From Streptomyces venezuelae ATCC 10712 (lineage in GTDB: Bacteria > Actinomycetota > Actinomycetes > Streptomycetales > Streptomycetaceae): a stretch of DNA of 64,000 nt. Shown piece after piece: positions 50,041 to 59,600 of the stretch (position 1 is the stretch's first letter; each line of letters begins with the position of its first letter). The stretch lies in contig NZ_CP029197.1 of NCBI RefSeq assembly GCF_008639165.1, positions 5,584,001 through 5,648,000 on the forward strand, given 5' to 3'. Under the pieces are notes generated by a model, which made no database searches, was not told the DNA's origin, and was given only the letters and a program-made list of their open reading frames with translations. Both the position numbers and the translations under genes were made by a program.

Positions 50041-50880
50041 ATGACGCCCGTCGTCACACTTCTGCACCCCGGCAGCATGGGAGCCGCCATCGGTGCTCAA
50101 CTCCGCGCGCGGGGCGTCACCGTCCTCTGGTGTCCCGAGGGACGGAGCGGCGCCACGCGCCGCCGGGCGGACGAGGCAGGCCTGGAAGGAGTGTCGCTCG
50201 GGGAGGCGGTGCGCCGGTCCGACATCGTCCTGTCCCTCTGCGCACCGGTCGGTGCGGAGGAGGTCGCGGAACGCGTCACGGCCCACGGGCTCGCGGAGGG
50301 AGCTGTGTTCGTCGAGGCGAACCCCCTCACACCGGATCGGGTGGCGGCCATCGCGGCCAGGATGAGGCCCACGACGGTGGTGGACGGCGCCGTCGTCGGC
50401 TCCCCGCCGGTAGGCGGCAAGTCACCGCTGCTCTACCTGTCGGGCCCGAGCGCGGCGGCCGGCCACGTCGCCGGGCTTTTCGACGGGACTGATGTCGAGG
50501 CCCGAGTGGTGGGTGAGGAGATCGGCCAGGCCTCCGTGCTCAAGTTGATTTACTCGGCCTACCAGAAGACCTCCCGGGTGCTCGCCGCACTGGCGTACGG
50601 CGCCGCCGACGCCTACGGAGTCACGGACGAACTCCTCGACGTGGCAGGCCGGCGCACGCGCAGCTACCTCGTGGAGACCGGCTACATTCCGAAGACCGCG
50701 GCTCGCGCGTGGCGCTGGGCCCCGGAGGTGGCGGATGCCGCCAACCTCCTGACCGCCGTGGGCCTGCCCGCCGACACCGTGCGCGCGGCGGCGGAGACCC
50801 TCGAGCGGTGGTCGCCCGAGGCCGAACGGCCGCTCGACGTCACCGAGGCACTGAGGGCTCTGAGGGACGCCGGGACCTGA
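50041..50880 (+). CDS. NAD(P)-binding 6-phosphogluconate dehydrogenase-like protein, DUF1932
   Basis: 279 residues. Rossmann start VVTLLHPGSMGAAIGAQLRARG, then LSLCAPVGAEEVAERVTAHG. VDGAVVGSPPVGGKSPLLYLSG and the Lys in SVLKLIYSAYQKTSRVLAAL match the substrate region of beta-hydroxyacid dehydrogenases. The C-terminal ~70 residues fit DUF1932. Likely reduces an imine or 3-hydroxyacid; substrate unknown. Preceded by GGAGAGA. It is convergent with the kinase operon. Confidence 0.88.
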   Translation: MTPVVTLLHPGSMGAAIGAQLRARGVTVLWCPEGRSGATRRRADEAGLEGVSLGEAVRRSDIVLSLCAPVGAEEVAERVTAHGLAEGAVFVEANPLTPDRVAAIAARMRPTTVVDGAVVGSPPVGGKSPLLYLSGPSAAAGHVAGLFDGTDVEARVVGEEIGQASVLKLIYSAYQKTSRVLAALAYGAADAYGVTDELLDVAGRRTRSYLVETGYIPKTAARAWRWAPEVADAANLLTAVGLPADTVRAAAETLERWSPEAERPLDVTEALRALRDAGT

Positions 50881-50919
50881 GGGCGCCGATGGCGATGGTG
50901 ATCGCGATCGGGAGAGCGA

Positions 50920-52446
50920 CTACCGGACCAGCTTCCGGATCACGATGCCGACCGTCAGGGTCGTGAAGATGATCCCGCCGATCGTGAAGCACACGGCCAT
51001 CGCCGTCCAGTCGTACGTCTTCGCCTCGGACGGGGCTCCCACGCCGACGTTGAGCCACAGGGCACAGGCGAACACCAACGACTTGCCCGCGGCGGACAGA
51101 TCCGTCAGCCGCTGCGAGCCCAGGCCGGGCGGCGCCCCCGAAAGGCGCAGGGCGACCGCGGTCGCCAGGATGCCGCACACCAGGGCGCGGGCCGGGTTCC
51201 GGGCCCGGACGCCCCAGCCGAAGACGCCGCCCAGCAGGCCGTGGCCGACCCACCGTCGCAGCCACGGGGTCTGGGCGGCCTCACGCTGCCGGATCCGGTA
51301 GTACAGCTCGTCCGCCTCGGCCGTACGGCGCTGTCGGGCCAACGTGGTACGAACCGCTTCCAGAGAGTTGGCCGTCACCCGAGTGAACACCCGCTCCAGA
51401 AAACCGTTCACCTGGGAGGAGCGGCGGAACACCGCACTTCCCAGATCCACTTCCTGAACCGTCGAGTCGCCTGCGAGACGGAACCGTGCTGGTCCCGAAG
51501 GCATCGACAGCGCTTCGGTCACGACCGAATTGTCCAGGCCGACGACCAGCGGTGCGTCGTCCTCCGCCGTCACCCGGACGCGACGCACAGTGGACGAGCG
51601 CAGGGTCAGTTCCAACGGTTCGGGAGGGGGCGTGGAGCCGGCAGGAGGCGTGGGGCCGGGAGCGGTCCTGGCAGCGGCTCCTGTGGGTCGCTGTCGTGGC
51701 ACCGCCGCCACGATCCGGCGCACCCCCTTGACCTCGATGACGCCCTGGACCTCGCTCTCTTCCAGACAGCCCGCCTCGCCCGGTACGACCATGCCGTTGA
51801 TCCGGAGGAAGTCGCTGCAGTGCACCCCGATGCCTGTCAGCGGGGAGTCCAGGCGCACCCGCCGCAGTTCCACCGAGGTGGCGTCGATGTCCCGGAGGGT
51901 GAGCGAGGCGAGCCAGAGGTCGTCGAAGACGAGGGACTCGGTGACGCGGACGTGCTCCAGGTGCACATCGGGACGCCCGCGCCGACCGGACGTGGCCTGG
52001 CTGCGCATGGCCAGAGCCGCCGTCCGCAGCCCCTTGAGCCGCACGCCCCCGCGGACGGCGGCGATCTGCATCGATTCGCCGACGCGGACGTTGGTGACCT
52101 TGAGGGGGCCGCAGGAGTGCACGTCGATCACGGACGCCGTCGATTCAGTGATCGAGATCTCGCAGTTCACCGGCGCATTGCGGACCGTCAGCCGGCCGAT
52201 CCTCGAGTTGGTGACGAGGATGGCATCCGCCGAGCAGTGGTCGAGGACCAGTTCCTCGATGACGCAGGAACGGACGGCGACGATCCCCGCCGCGTCGACG
52301 TGCACGAGTTCGAGTCGGTCGGCCGAGACCCGGTCGAGGTGGAGCGGTCCTTCGACGTCCCGCTGTCGCACGAGCAGGTCCCGGCCGTCCCCGGCGGTGG
52401 GGCCCATGCCCACCGCGTCCGCCAGTGCTCTGAGGTTGTTGATCAC
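50920..52446 (-). CDS. Beta-helix-like protein with channel-like C terminus
   Basis: 508 residues from GTG 52446 (GGGGGGAA just upstream); GTG 52500 would add 18. Residues ~25-330 alternate short hydrophobic strands with turns (LELVHVDAAGIVAVRSCVIE, LVLDHCSADAILVTNSRIGR), like a right-handed beta-helix or quinolate-type repeat. After a Pro/Ala linker and a helical segment (LARQRRTAEADELYYRIRQR), the C terminus has helices ALVCGILATAVALRLSG, SLVFACALWLNVGVG and FTIGGIIFTTLTVGIVI. VGVGAP sits where K+ channels have VGYGD. Third gene of a minus-strand operon with two kinases. Confidence 0.8.
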   Translation of the reverse strand: MINNLRALADAVGMGPTAGDGRDLLVRQRDVEGPLHLDRVSADRLELVHVDAAGIVAVRSCVIEELVLDHCSADAILVTNSRIGRLTVRNAPVNCEISITESTASVIDVHSCGPLKVTNVRVGESMQIAAVRGGVRLKGLRTAALAMRSQATSGRRGRPDVHLEHVRVTESLVFDDLWLASLTLRDIDATSVELRRVRLDSPLTGIGVHCSDFLRINGMVVPGEAGCLEESEVQGVIEVKGVRRIVAAVPRQRPTGAAARTAPGPTPPAGSTPPPEPLELTLRSSTVRRVRVTAEDDAPLVVGLDNSVVTEALSMPSGPARFRLAGDSTVQEVDLGSAVFRRSSQVNGFLERVFTRVTANSLEAVRTTLARQRRTAEADELYYRIRQREAAQTPWLRRWVGHGLLGGVFGWGVRARNPARALVCGILATAVALRLSGAPPGLGSQRLTDLSAAGKSLVFACALWLNVGVGAPSEAKTYDWTAMAVCFTIGGIIFTTLTVGIVIRKLVR

Positions 52447-52508
52447 GCGATTCCCCCCGGGACCCGTTCGCACGCCATCCGCTCCGTCCATGCAGTCCAC
52501 GGCGAGGG

Positions 52509-53135
52509 TCAGTGGCCGTGCGAGGCCTGTTCACGGAGAAACGCGACGAGTTCCCGCCCGGACCTCGGCCGCTCGGCTCCGGCGGCGACGGCCTCCGTCA
52601 CGGCCGCGGCCGTCTCTTCAGGGGACCGCAGGTCGGTGCGAAGCAGGAGGTGGAACAGTGCCTCGTCCGGGTCGGCGGCCGCCAGGTCCTCAAGCGTCGC
52701 GTCCCAGACGCCCAGGCGTTCTTCTGTGTCACAGTCGCCGCGTCCCGCGGACCTGAGGGCGCATTCCTGGCGGGGGATCCAGAGCAGTACACGGAGCCAT
52801 GGTTCGCCCACCGAACGCAGGAAGGTTCGCAGATGCGCGAGGCTGCCCACGTGCACCACCGGGAACCCGCCCGCCGCCCTCATCTCGTCGAGATCGGCGC
52901 GGTCCACGGCGTACGTGTTGCCGTAGCGCTCCGTCTCCAGGACGATCCGTCCGGCCGCCCGCAGCGAGCCGAGCTCCTCCTCCGTGGCCATGCGGTACCC
53001 GGCGGTCCGGCCGGAGCCCACCTTCACCTTCACCAGTTGCGCGAACCGGGTGTCGAGCACGTTCAGCGCGGCGCTGACGGTGTCCTTTCCGGCCGCGGGG
53101 GGACCGAAGAGCACCACTCCACGGGGGCCGGTCAC
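52509..53135 (-). CDS. Guanylate kinase-like P-loop protein
   Basis: 208 residues. Walker A at 11-19 is GPPAAGKDT, with Asp after the Lys as in some nucleoside monophosphate kinases and PhnN. Then SGRTAGYRMATEEELGSLRA and GRIVLETERYGNTYAVDRAD resemble the nucleotide-binding lid and GMP loop of guanylate kinases, though the usual RxPRxGE is lost. Its start overlaps the upstream kinase by ATGA (53132-53135). It is unlikely to be housekeeping Gmk because of the divergence and context. Actual substrate unknown. Confidence 0.85.
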   Translation of the reverse strand: MTGPRGVVLFGPPAAGKDTVSAALNVLDTRFAQLVKVKVGSGRTAGYRMATEEELGSLRAAGRIVLETERYGNTYAVDRADLDEMRAAGGFPVVHVGSLAHLRTFLRSVGEPWLRVLLWIPRQECALRSAGRGDCDTEERLGVWDATLEDLAAADPDEALFHLLLRTDLRSPEETAAAVTEAVAAGAERPRSGRELVAFLREQASHGH

Positions 53136-53758
53136 GCCGTCACCGTTCCGAAGCGGGAGGCAAGCTCGTGCGCCGCGCTCTCCACCTGCTCCGCCAGCGG
53201 GGTGGCGGCGGTCATACGGTTGTCGATGAGGAGGTGATCCCGCACCGGACGCTGGTCCAGGGAGATCGTGGTCAGGTACTCGCGCCAGTTGGCCAGCTTC
53301 CAGGTGTCCCGGCGTGCGTTGCGTGCGGTGAGCCGCTCCTGCATCGACGATTCGTCACTGTCGACCCACAGGACCTCGGCGCCGGCGCCGGTCCGGTCGC
53401 AGCGACGGAGCAGCCGGGCGAGCCACTGCGCGTCCGCGACCTCCTTGAGGAACGGGGCGACCGCGATGACAGGCACCCCGTGCTCCACGTTCTCCCAGCA
53501 GGTCTTCATCAGGCACTCGTACTCGAGCGGTCGCACCCGCTCCCCGTACAGCGGGCTGTGCCGGTCGTCCGGGTCCCCACCGAGTGCGGTGAGAAGGGAT
53601 TCCGTGAGCGGGCGCGTCAGGGTGTCCTTGTCGAGGAGCGACCAGCCGGTGGCCAGCGAGAGCAGCTTGCCCGCCTCCGACTTGCCCGACCCGGCGAATC
53701 CTGCGACCAGGACGAGCGGTACGCGCTCGATCTGCGAGGTCGCCACATGCGTCGACAA
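53132..53758 (-). CDS. P-loop kinase, first gene of the operon
   Basis: 208 residues from TTG 53758, with AGGGGG ~6 bases upstream. Walker A is GFAGSGKSE at ~20-28, then LLSLATGWSLLDKDTLTRPL, a DxD-like substrate site typical of small-molecule kinases (zeta-toxin/chloramphenicol phosphotransferase/AAA_33 group). VIAVAPFLKEVADAQWLARLL and VLWVDSDESSMQERLTARNA (with the lid Arg residues) complete the fold. A protein antitoxin is not seen. It is translationally coupled to the second kinase. Confidence 0.87.
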   Translation of the reverse strand: MSTHVATSQIERVPLVLVAGFAGSGKSEAGKLLSLATGWSLLDKDTLTRPLTESLLTALGGDPDDRHSPLYGERVRPLEYECLMKTCWENVEHGVPVIAVAPFLKEVADAQWLARLLRRCDRTGAGAEVLWVDSDESSMQERLTARNARRDTWKLANWREYLTTISLDQRPVRDHLLIDNRMTAATPLAEQVESAAHELASRFGTVTA

Positions 53759-53873
53759 ATGATCCCCCTGGCAATGTCAACAAACGGCACGCACCTGTGG
53801 TGCGGCGCTCAGAATAGCCCCAACCCTCTGTCAAGACACGTCGGTTGAGCGGCGCATGCGGCTCCCGGAAGCC

Positions 53874-54974
53874 TCACACCAGCGGTTTCACCGACATCAG
53901 GAGGTGGCGGTGGGTCGGGGTCGGGCCGTTGGTGAGGAGGGCGCGCTGGCCCGGGCCCAGGAGGTGGAAGTGGACCTCCGGGGCGTCCAGGGCGGTCAGG
54001 GCGTCCAGGAGGTAGCCGGGGTTGAAGGCGACCGTCAGGGTGTCCGCTCCGGTGAGGGTGGCCGGGAGGCGCTGGGAGGCGATGTCGTCCTCGTAGCCCG
54101 CCTGGAGGTGGAGCGAGGTGGGGGTGAAGGCCAGTTGGACCGGGCTGTCGCCCTCCGCGACGACCGCGACCCGCTTCACGGCCTCGGTCAGCGGGGCCCG
54201 GGCGGTGGTCGCGAGGGCGGGGTCGCCCAGGGCGAACAGCTTGTCGTGCCGGGGGAGGCGGCCGTCGAGGAGGCGGGTCGTGGTGCGCAGACCGCCGCTC
54301 TCGAAGCCGACCGAGCCGTCGTCCAGGGCGAGCCGGGCCGGGCCCGCGCCCGCCAGTGAGCGGGCGATCTCGGTGAGCCGCTTGGCCGGGACGACCACGT
54401 CGGCCGGTGTGCCGCCGCCCGCCTCCGGCTTCCATTCCAGGGTCCGGACCGCGTAGCGGTAGCGGTCGGTGGCCGCCAGCGTCATCGTCGTCCCGTCCAG
54501 CGCGAGCCGTATCCCGGTCAGCACCGGCAGCGAGTCGTCCCGGCCCGCCGCCACCGCGACCTGCCCGACCGCCGCCGCGAACGCGTCCCCGTCCACCTGG
54601 CCGCGGACCTCGGGCAGCGCGGGCGGGGCCGGGTAGTCCTCCAGGGGCAGCAGGGAGAGACCGAAGCGGGCGTCGCCCGAGGTCACCGAGAGGCGGGCGC
54701 CCTCGACGGCGAGCTCGGTGACGCCCCGGGGGAGCACCTTGCAGATGTCGAGCAGCCGCCGGCCCAGGACCAGGGCCCGGCCCTCGACGGCCGTGTCGGC
54801 CTCGACCTCGACCCGTGCCGAGGCCTCGTGGTCGAGCCCGGAGACCCGCAGCCCGCCGTCCGTCGCCTCCAGGAGCAGACCGCCGAGCACGGGCATGGGG
54901 GAGCGGGCCGGGAGGACGCGCGCGGCCCAGGCCACGGCCTCGGTCAACACGCCGCTGTCGATACGGAATTCCAT
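53874..54974 (-). CDS. Second DNA polymerase III beta-clamp-like protein
   Basis: 366 residues from ATG 54974 (MEFRIDSGVLTEAVAWAARVLPARSP in part). Three clamp domains: ~1-118, ~125-240 (FAAAVGQVAVAAGRDDSLPVL, YAVRTLEWKP) and ~245-366, ending HRHLLMSVKPLV close to the usual MPMRL-like C terminus. The length is normal for DnaN. The chromosomal dnaN lies by oriC with dnaA and recF, none of which are here, so this is a paralogue. It may serve a specialised polymerase or repair. Confidence 0.92.
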   Translation of the reverse strand: MEFRIDSGVLTEAVAWAARVLPARSPMPVLGGLLLEATDGGLRVSGLDHEASARVEVEADTAVEGRALVLGRRLLDICKVLPRGVTELAVEGARLSVTSGDARFGLSLLPLEDYPAPPALPEVRGQVDGDAFAAAVGQVAVAAGRDDSLPVLTGIRLALDGTTMTLAATDRYRYAVRTLEWKPEAGGGTPADVVVPAKRLTEIARSLAGAGPARLALDDGSVGFESGGLRTTTRLLDGRLPRHDKLFALGDPALATTARAPLTEAVKRVAVVAEGDSPVQLAFTPTSLHLQAGYEDDIASQRLPATLTGADTLTVAFNPGYLLDALTALDAPEVHFHLLGPGQRALLTNGPTPTHRHLLMSVKPLV

Positions 54975-55034
54975 GGCCCCGAAGCTAGCGGCCCCCACTG
55001 ACAACGCCAGGGTCCGACCTGCGCGGTCGACGCC

Positions 55035-55068
55035 GAGCGCCCGCCTTCCGCTGTCGCGGAGGGCGGGC
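55035..55068 (-). terminator. Hairpin after yceI
   Basis: GCGCCCGCC (55035-55043) and GGCGGGCGC (55060-55068) are exact complements with a 16-base loop, 34 bases past the yceI stop on the minus strand and before dnaN-like transcription begins. Confidence 0.6.
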
Positions 55069-55101
55069 GCGCTCGTGGTGCCGGGGGTGGTTCCCCGTAG
55101 G

Positions 55102-55713
55102 TCAGGCGGCGTTCTTGATCGCGGAGATGTCGAAGTTCAGCTTGACCTTGTCGCTGACCATGACGCCGCCGGTCTCCAGGGCCGCGTTCCAGGTCAGGCC
55201 CCAGTCGGAGCGCAGGATCTCGGCGGAGCCCTCGAAGCCGACGCGCTCGTTGCCGTACACGTCCGTCGCGGAGCCGTTGAACTCCAGGTCGATGGCGAGC
55301 GGCTTCGTGACGTCCTTGATGGTGAGGTCGCCGGTGATCCGGTACTTGTCGCCGCCGAGCTGCTGGGCGTGCAGGGAGCGGAAGGTCATGAGCGGGAAGG
55401 TCTCGGCGTCGAAGAAGTCGCCGCTGCGGAGGTGGCCGTCGCGGTCGGCGATGCCGGTGTCGATCGAGGCGATCTTGACGTCGATGGAGGCGCTGGAGGC
55501 GTCCGGGTTGGCGCCGTCCAGCTTCAGGACGCCCTCGTGCTCGGCGAAGCTGCCGCGGACGTTGGTGACCATGGCGTGCCGGACGGTGAAGCCGATGCTG
55601 CTGTGCGCCGCGTCGATCGTGTACTCGCCGGTCAGGGCGGCCAGGGCCGGGTCCACCGGGAGGGTGGCGACGGCGACGGCGGACTCGTTGTTCTTGCGGT
55701 TGAAGAGGCCCAT
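55102..55713 (-). CDS. YceI-family lipid-binding protein
   Basis: 203 residues from ATG 55713 (MGLFNRKNN). YceI lipocalin-like barrel: GEYTIDAAHSSIGFTVRHAM, VRGSFAEHEGVLKLDG, GHLRSGDFFDAETFPLMTFR, GDLTIKDVTKPLAIDLEFNG. No signal peptide, so cytoplasmic, as in many actinobacterial copies. The family binds isoprenoid lipids and is often induced under stress. The palindrome 23 bases upstream suggests MarR-type repression. Confidence 0.94.
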   Translation of the reverse strand: MGLFNRKNNESAVAVATLPVDPALAALTGEYTIDAAHSSIGFTVRHAMVTNVRGSFAEHEGVLKLDGANPDASSASIDVKIASIDTGIADRDGHLRSGDFFDAETFPLMTFRSLHAQQLGGDKYRITGDLTIKDVTKPLAIDLEFNGSATDVYGNERVGFEGSAEILRSDWGLTWNAALETGGVMVSDKVKLNFDISAIKNAA

Positions 55714-55735
55714 GACATGCTCCTTGTCGGTGTTT

Positions 55736-55749
55736 GTTGAAGCTTCAAC
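55736..55749. promoter_or_regulatory. Perfect 14-bp palindrome upstream of yceI
   Basis: GTTGAAGCTTCAAC, with further GTTCAAC and TTTCAAC half-sites at 55773-55786. The TTGAA-TTCAA core is the usual shape of MarR operators. No MarR gene is in the window. Confidence 0.65.
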
Positions 55750-55967
55750 GAGAATGACTGTAGCCCTATTCCGTTCAACTTTCAACATCTCCGGCAGATG
55801 TTCATCCGGATGGCGTCACGCCGACGCCGAGGCCCTCTGGCGGACGCGCGTAGACATACGGCACCATCTCCCTGCGCCACCGGTTCCACCGGTTCCGCTC
55901 GCCCCACCGGCACCACCTGCACCGCCGTTCCCCCCATCGTCACGGTCACCAGCAGGAGGCACTCCCG

Positions 55968-56477
55968 ATGAAGCTCCGCTCCGTCCTGACCGCCCTGGCC
56001 CTCGTCCTCGGCGCGCTCTTCGCGCCCGGCGTCGGCGTCCTCACCGCCGCGGGCGAGGCCCAGGCCGTCACCAAGATCAGCCACGCCACCGCGACCTCGA
56101 TGTTCCGGTCCTCCGGGATCACCTGGTCCTCGTCCGGCGGCTGTTCCGACCGCAACGTCCCGACGTGCACGTCCTTCGACCAGCTGAACCTCGCCACCGC
56201 CCAGGGCGCCCAGACCCTCAAGAGCGCCAGCGGCTGCGCGCTCAACATCACCGGCGGCACCGAGACCGGCCACGCCGGCGGCACGTACTCCCACTGGAAC
56301 GGCTACAAGCTGGACTTCGGCAAGGCCACCTGCGTCACCAACTACGTGAAGAACACCTTCACGTACATCGGTGTGCGCGGCGACGGAGCCCCGCAGTGGC
56401 GCTCCGGCGCGGGCAACGTCTACGCCGACGAGGGCAACCACTGGGACGTGACCTTCTACAACTGCGGCGGCTGCTGA
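55968..56477 (+). CDS. Secreted M15-like peptidase
   Basis: 169 residues from ATG 55968. Signal peptide (VLTALALVLGALFAPG, cleavage near GEAQA). The segment TGHAGGTYSHWNGYKLDF has the SHxxGxxxD zinc-site pattern of LAS/M15 peptidases, and DEGNHWDV supplies the ExxHW motif with the catalytic Glu and third zinc His. Four Cys probably form two disulphides. It should cleave D-Ala-containing peptide bonds in cell wall. Calling it a peptidase rests on motifs only. A strong terminator follows. Confidence 0.75.
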   Translation: MKLRSVLTALALVLGALFAPGVGVLTAAGEAQAVTKISHATATSMFRSSGITWSSSGGCSDRNVPTCTSFDQLNLATAQGAQTLKSASGCALNITGGTETGHAGGTYSHWNGYKLDFGKATCVTNYVKNTFTYIGVRGDGAPQWRSGAGNVYADEGNHWDVTFYNCGGC

Positions 56478-56507
56478 CCCGTCGGCCGCCGAAGCGGCAC
56501 CAAGACA

Positions 56508-56543
56508 CCCCCTCCGCCGGTCACTTGGACTAACCGGAGGGGG
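56508..56543 (+). terminator. Terminator after M15-like gene
   Basis: CCCCCTCCG (56508-56516) with CGGAGGGGG (56535-56543) and an 18-base loop, followed by TTGTT. Confidence 0.8.
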
Positions 56544-56615
56544 TTGTTGGACTGGAGGGGCCCGCGCGGCGCCATCTCGTTGACGGTGCTGCCGGGGCGG
56601 GGCCAACTAGAGCGC

Positions 56616-59600
56616 ATGTCCCTCCCCCCTTCGCGAAGAATCCGTGCGGCCTGCGCCCTCGCCGTCGCTTCCTCCGCCGTGTTCGCCCTGGCCGGGCCCG
56701 CCCTCGCCGAGGGCGGCGCCGAGGCCCGGGCCACCACGCCCCGGGCCCCCGCCGCCACGCCCCTCACGGCCGGGGCCACGGCCGAGGCCGGCCCCGTGAT
56801 CGCCTCCGCCCAGCTCTCCGTGACCGTCGCCGAGGACTTCCCCCGCGTCCTCGCGTACACCGACCGCGGGACCGGCGCCCGCCTCCTCGGGAGTACGGCC
56901 CCGGTCACGCGGGTCGTCCTCAATGGCACCGACCACGCCGTCCGGGTCAAGGCGGCCCCCGTCCTCACCGCCGCCTCCGCCACGTACACCCTCACCTTCC
57001 CCGACCTGCCCGGTGTCGAGATCGACGCCCGGCTGAGCGTCGAGCGGCGGACCACCACGTTCCGGGTGACCGCCGTCCGCGACACCGAGGCCTTCCGGGT
57101 CGGCACCCTCGACATACCGGGCCACGACCTGGTCTCCGTGGGGTCCTCGGACGCCGGCGCTGCGACCGCCTTCACCCGGCTCGACCCGGACTCCACCCGT
57201 ACCGCCGACGTCTTCGCCCGGATCACCGACGCGACCGCGGCCGAGGCCGCGCCGGTGGGCGCCGCCTACGCGATCGTCAACACCGGGCGGCTCGCCGCCG
57301 CCGTCGAGTCCAACTCCAGCTACGACAAGCCCACCGGGGCCTCCGCCCGCGACGGCGCCCGCTTCTGGCACCAGGCCCGCAAGCGGACCACCGACGCCGG
57401 CACCGAGACCCGCGTCGGCGTCTGGTCCGGCCAGTGGACCTACCGCGGCGAGGGCGCCCCGAAGTCCGCGAGCGGCGACGCCCTGCCCTGGGCGAAGGTC
57501 GTCGTCACCCCCGACGCCAACGCCGACGGCGCCACCGACTGGCAGGACGGCGCCGTCGCCTTCCGTACGATCGGGATCAAGGCCCCGGGCAGCGAGGACA
57601 CCCCCGACCGGGTCGTCGCCCACATCCCGTTCAACTTCGCCTCGCAGGCCACGCACCCCTTCCTGCGCACCCTCGACGACGTCAAGCGGATCTCGCTCTC
57701 CACCGACGGGCTCGGCCAGTTCGCCCTGCTCAAGGGGTACGGCTCCGAGGGCCACGACTCCGCCCATCCCGACTACGGCGGCAACTACAACAAGCGGGCC
57801 GGCGGCCTCGCCGACCTCAACGTCCTCCTCAAGGAGGGCCGCAGGTGGGGCGCGGACTTCGGCGTCCACGTCAACGCCACCGAGTCGTACCCCGAGGCGA
57901 AGAACTTCAGCGAGACCCTCGTCGACAAGACCAAGCCCGGCTGGAACTGGCTCAACCAGAGCTACTACATCGACCAGCGCCGCGACATCAACAGCGGCGA
58001 CCTCGCCCGCCGCTTCCAGCAGCTCCGCGACGAGACCGACCGCAACCTCTCCACCCTCTACATCGACGTCTACTACACCCACGGCTGGATCGCCGACGAG
58101 ACGATGCGCGCCGTCCAGGCACAGGGCTGGAACGTCGCCACCGAGTGGTCGGACAAGTTCGAGCGGGCGTCCCTCTGGTCCCACTGGGCCAACGACCTCG
58201 ACTACGGCGGCGCCACCAACAAGGGCCTCAACTCCCAGATCATCCGCTTCATCCGCAACGGCGAGAAGGACATCTGGAACAACCACCCGGTCCTCGGCCA
58301 GACCGCCCTCGTCGACTTCGAGGGCTGGACCGGCGAGACCGACTGGAACGCCTTCACCGCCAACATCTGGCAGCGCAACCTGCCCGCCAAGTACCTCCAG
58401 CAGCAGCGGATCACCCGCTGGAACGGCAACGACCTCAGCTTCACCGGCGGGATCCGCGGCACCGTCGAGGACGGCCGCCGCACCTTCTACGAGAACGGCC
58501 GCAAGGTCCTCGACGGCGACGCCTACCTGCTCCCCTGGGACGGCGGCAAGAAGCTCTACCACTACAACAAGGCCGGCGGCACGGCGAGTTGGGCCGTCCC
58601 GGCCGGGACGCGCTCGTACTCCGTGTACCGGCTCACCGACAACGGGCGGGTGAAGACCGGCACCGTCCGGCCCGCCGGCGGGAAGATCACCCTCGACGCC
58701 GTCGCCGGACAGCCCTACGTCCTGTACCCCGACCGTGCGCCCGACGAGCGCGCCCCCCGCTGGGGCCAGGGCACCCCCGTCGACGACCCCGGCTTCAACG
58801 ACGCGAAGCTCAGGGACTGGACCAGGACCGGCACCGTCGTCCGCGACACCGACGAGCAGGGCCGCAACAGCGCGAAGCTCTCCGGCACCGCCCCCGCCGC
58901 GGTCCAGCAGCGGATCACCGGCCTCACCCCGGGCAAGCGGTACACCGCCTCCGCCCTCATCGAGGTCCAGCCCGGCGCCACCCGGCCCACCACCCTCACC
59001 GCCGGCGGCAGGTCCGTCACCGTCGAACGCTCCGCCCTCCAGGACCGGGTCGCCGCGTCCGACTGGAACGGCACCCGCTTCCAGCGGGCCAAGGTCACCT
59101 TCACCGCCCCGCGCCACGGCAGCACCGACCTCGGCGTCCGGGCCGCGGGCGGCAGCGCCGCCACCGTCCGGATCGACGACGTCCGGATCGTCGCCAACGA
59201 CCCCGCCACCAAGCCCGGGACCCTCGTGTACGAGGACTTCGAGGCCGTCGACCAGGGCTGGGGCCCCTTCCTCAAGGGCGACTCCGGCGGTACCACCGAC
59301 CCGCGCACCCACATCGCCCAGCTCCACGCCCCCTACACCCAGGCCGGCTGGAACGGAAAGCTGATCGACGACGTCATCGGCGGCGCCGAGAGCCTCAAGT
59401 CCCACGACGAGAACAGCGGACTCGTCTACCGGACCGCGCCCTGGACCGTCCCCATGCGGGGCGGCCGCACCTACCGCGTGGAGTACGACTACCGGTCAAG
59501 CCACGCGGGCGCGTACGAGTGGGTCACCGGCTACGACCGCACGGACGGCACCTCCGTGGAGACCCGCCGCACCCCGATCGGGCAGCAGCGGACCGACGGG

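Noticed and set aside
53770..53860. Two TTGACA elements upstream of the kinase operon
   Set aside because: Good -35 matches on the minus strand, but no TANNNT at 16-18 bases from either, so no promoter is called.
56607..59405. 932-residue minus-strand open frame
   Set aside because: Antisense of the GH101 gene; Gly/Val/Asp-rich with no domain.
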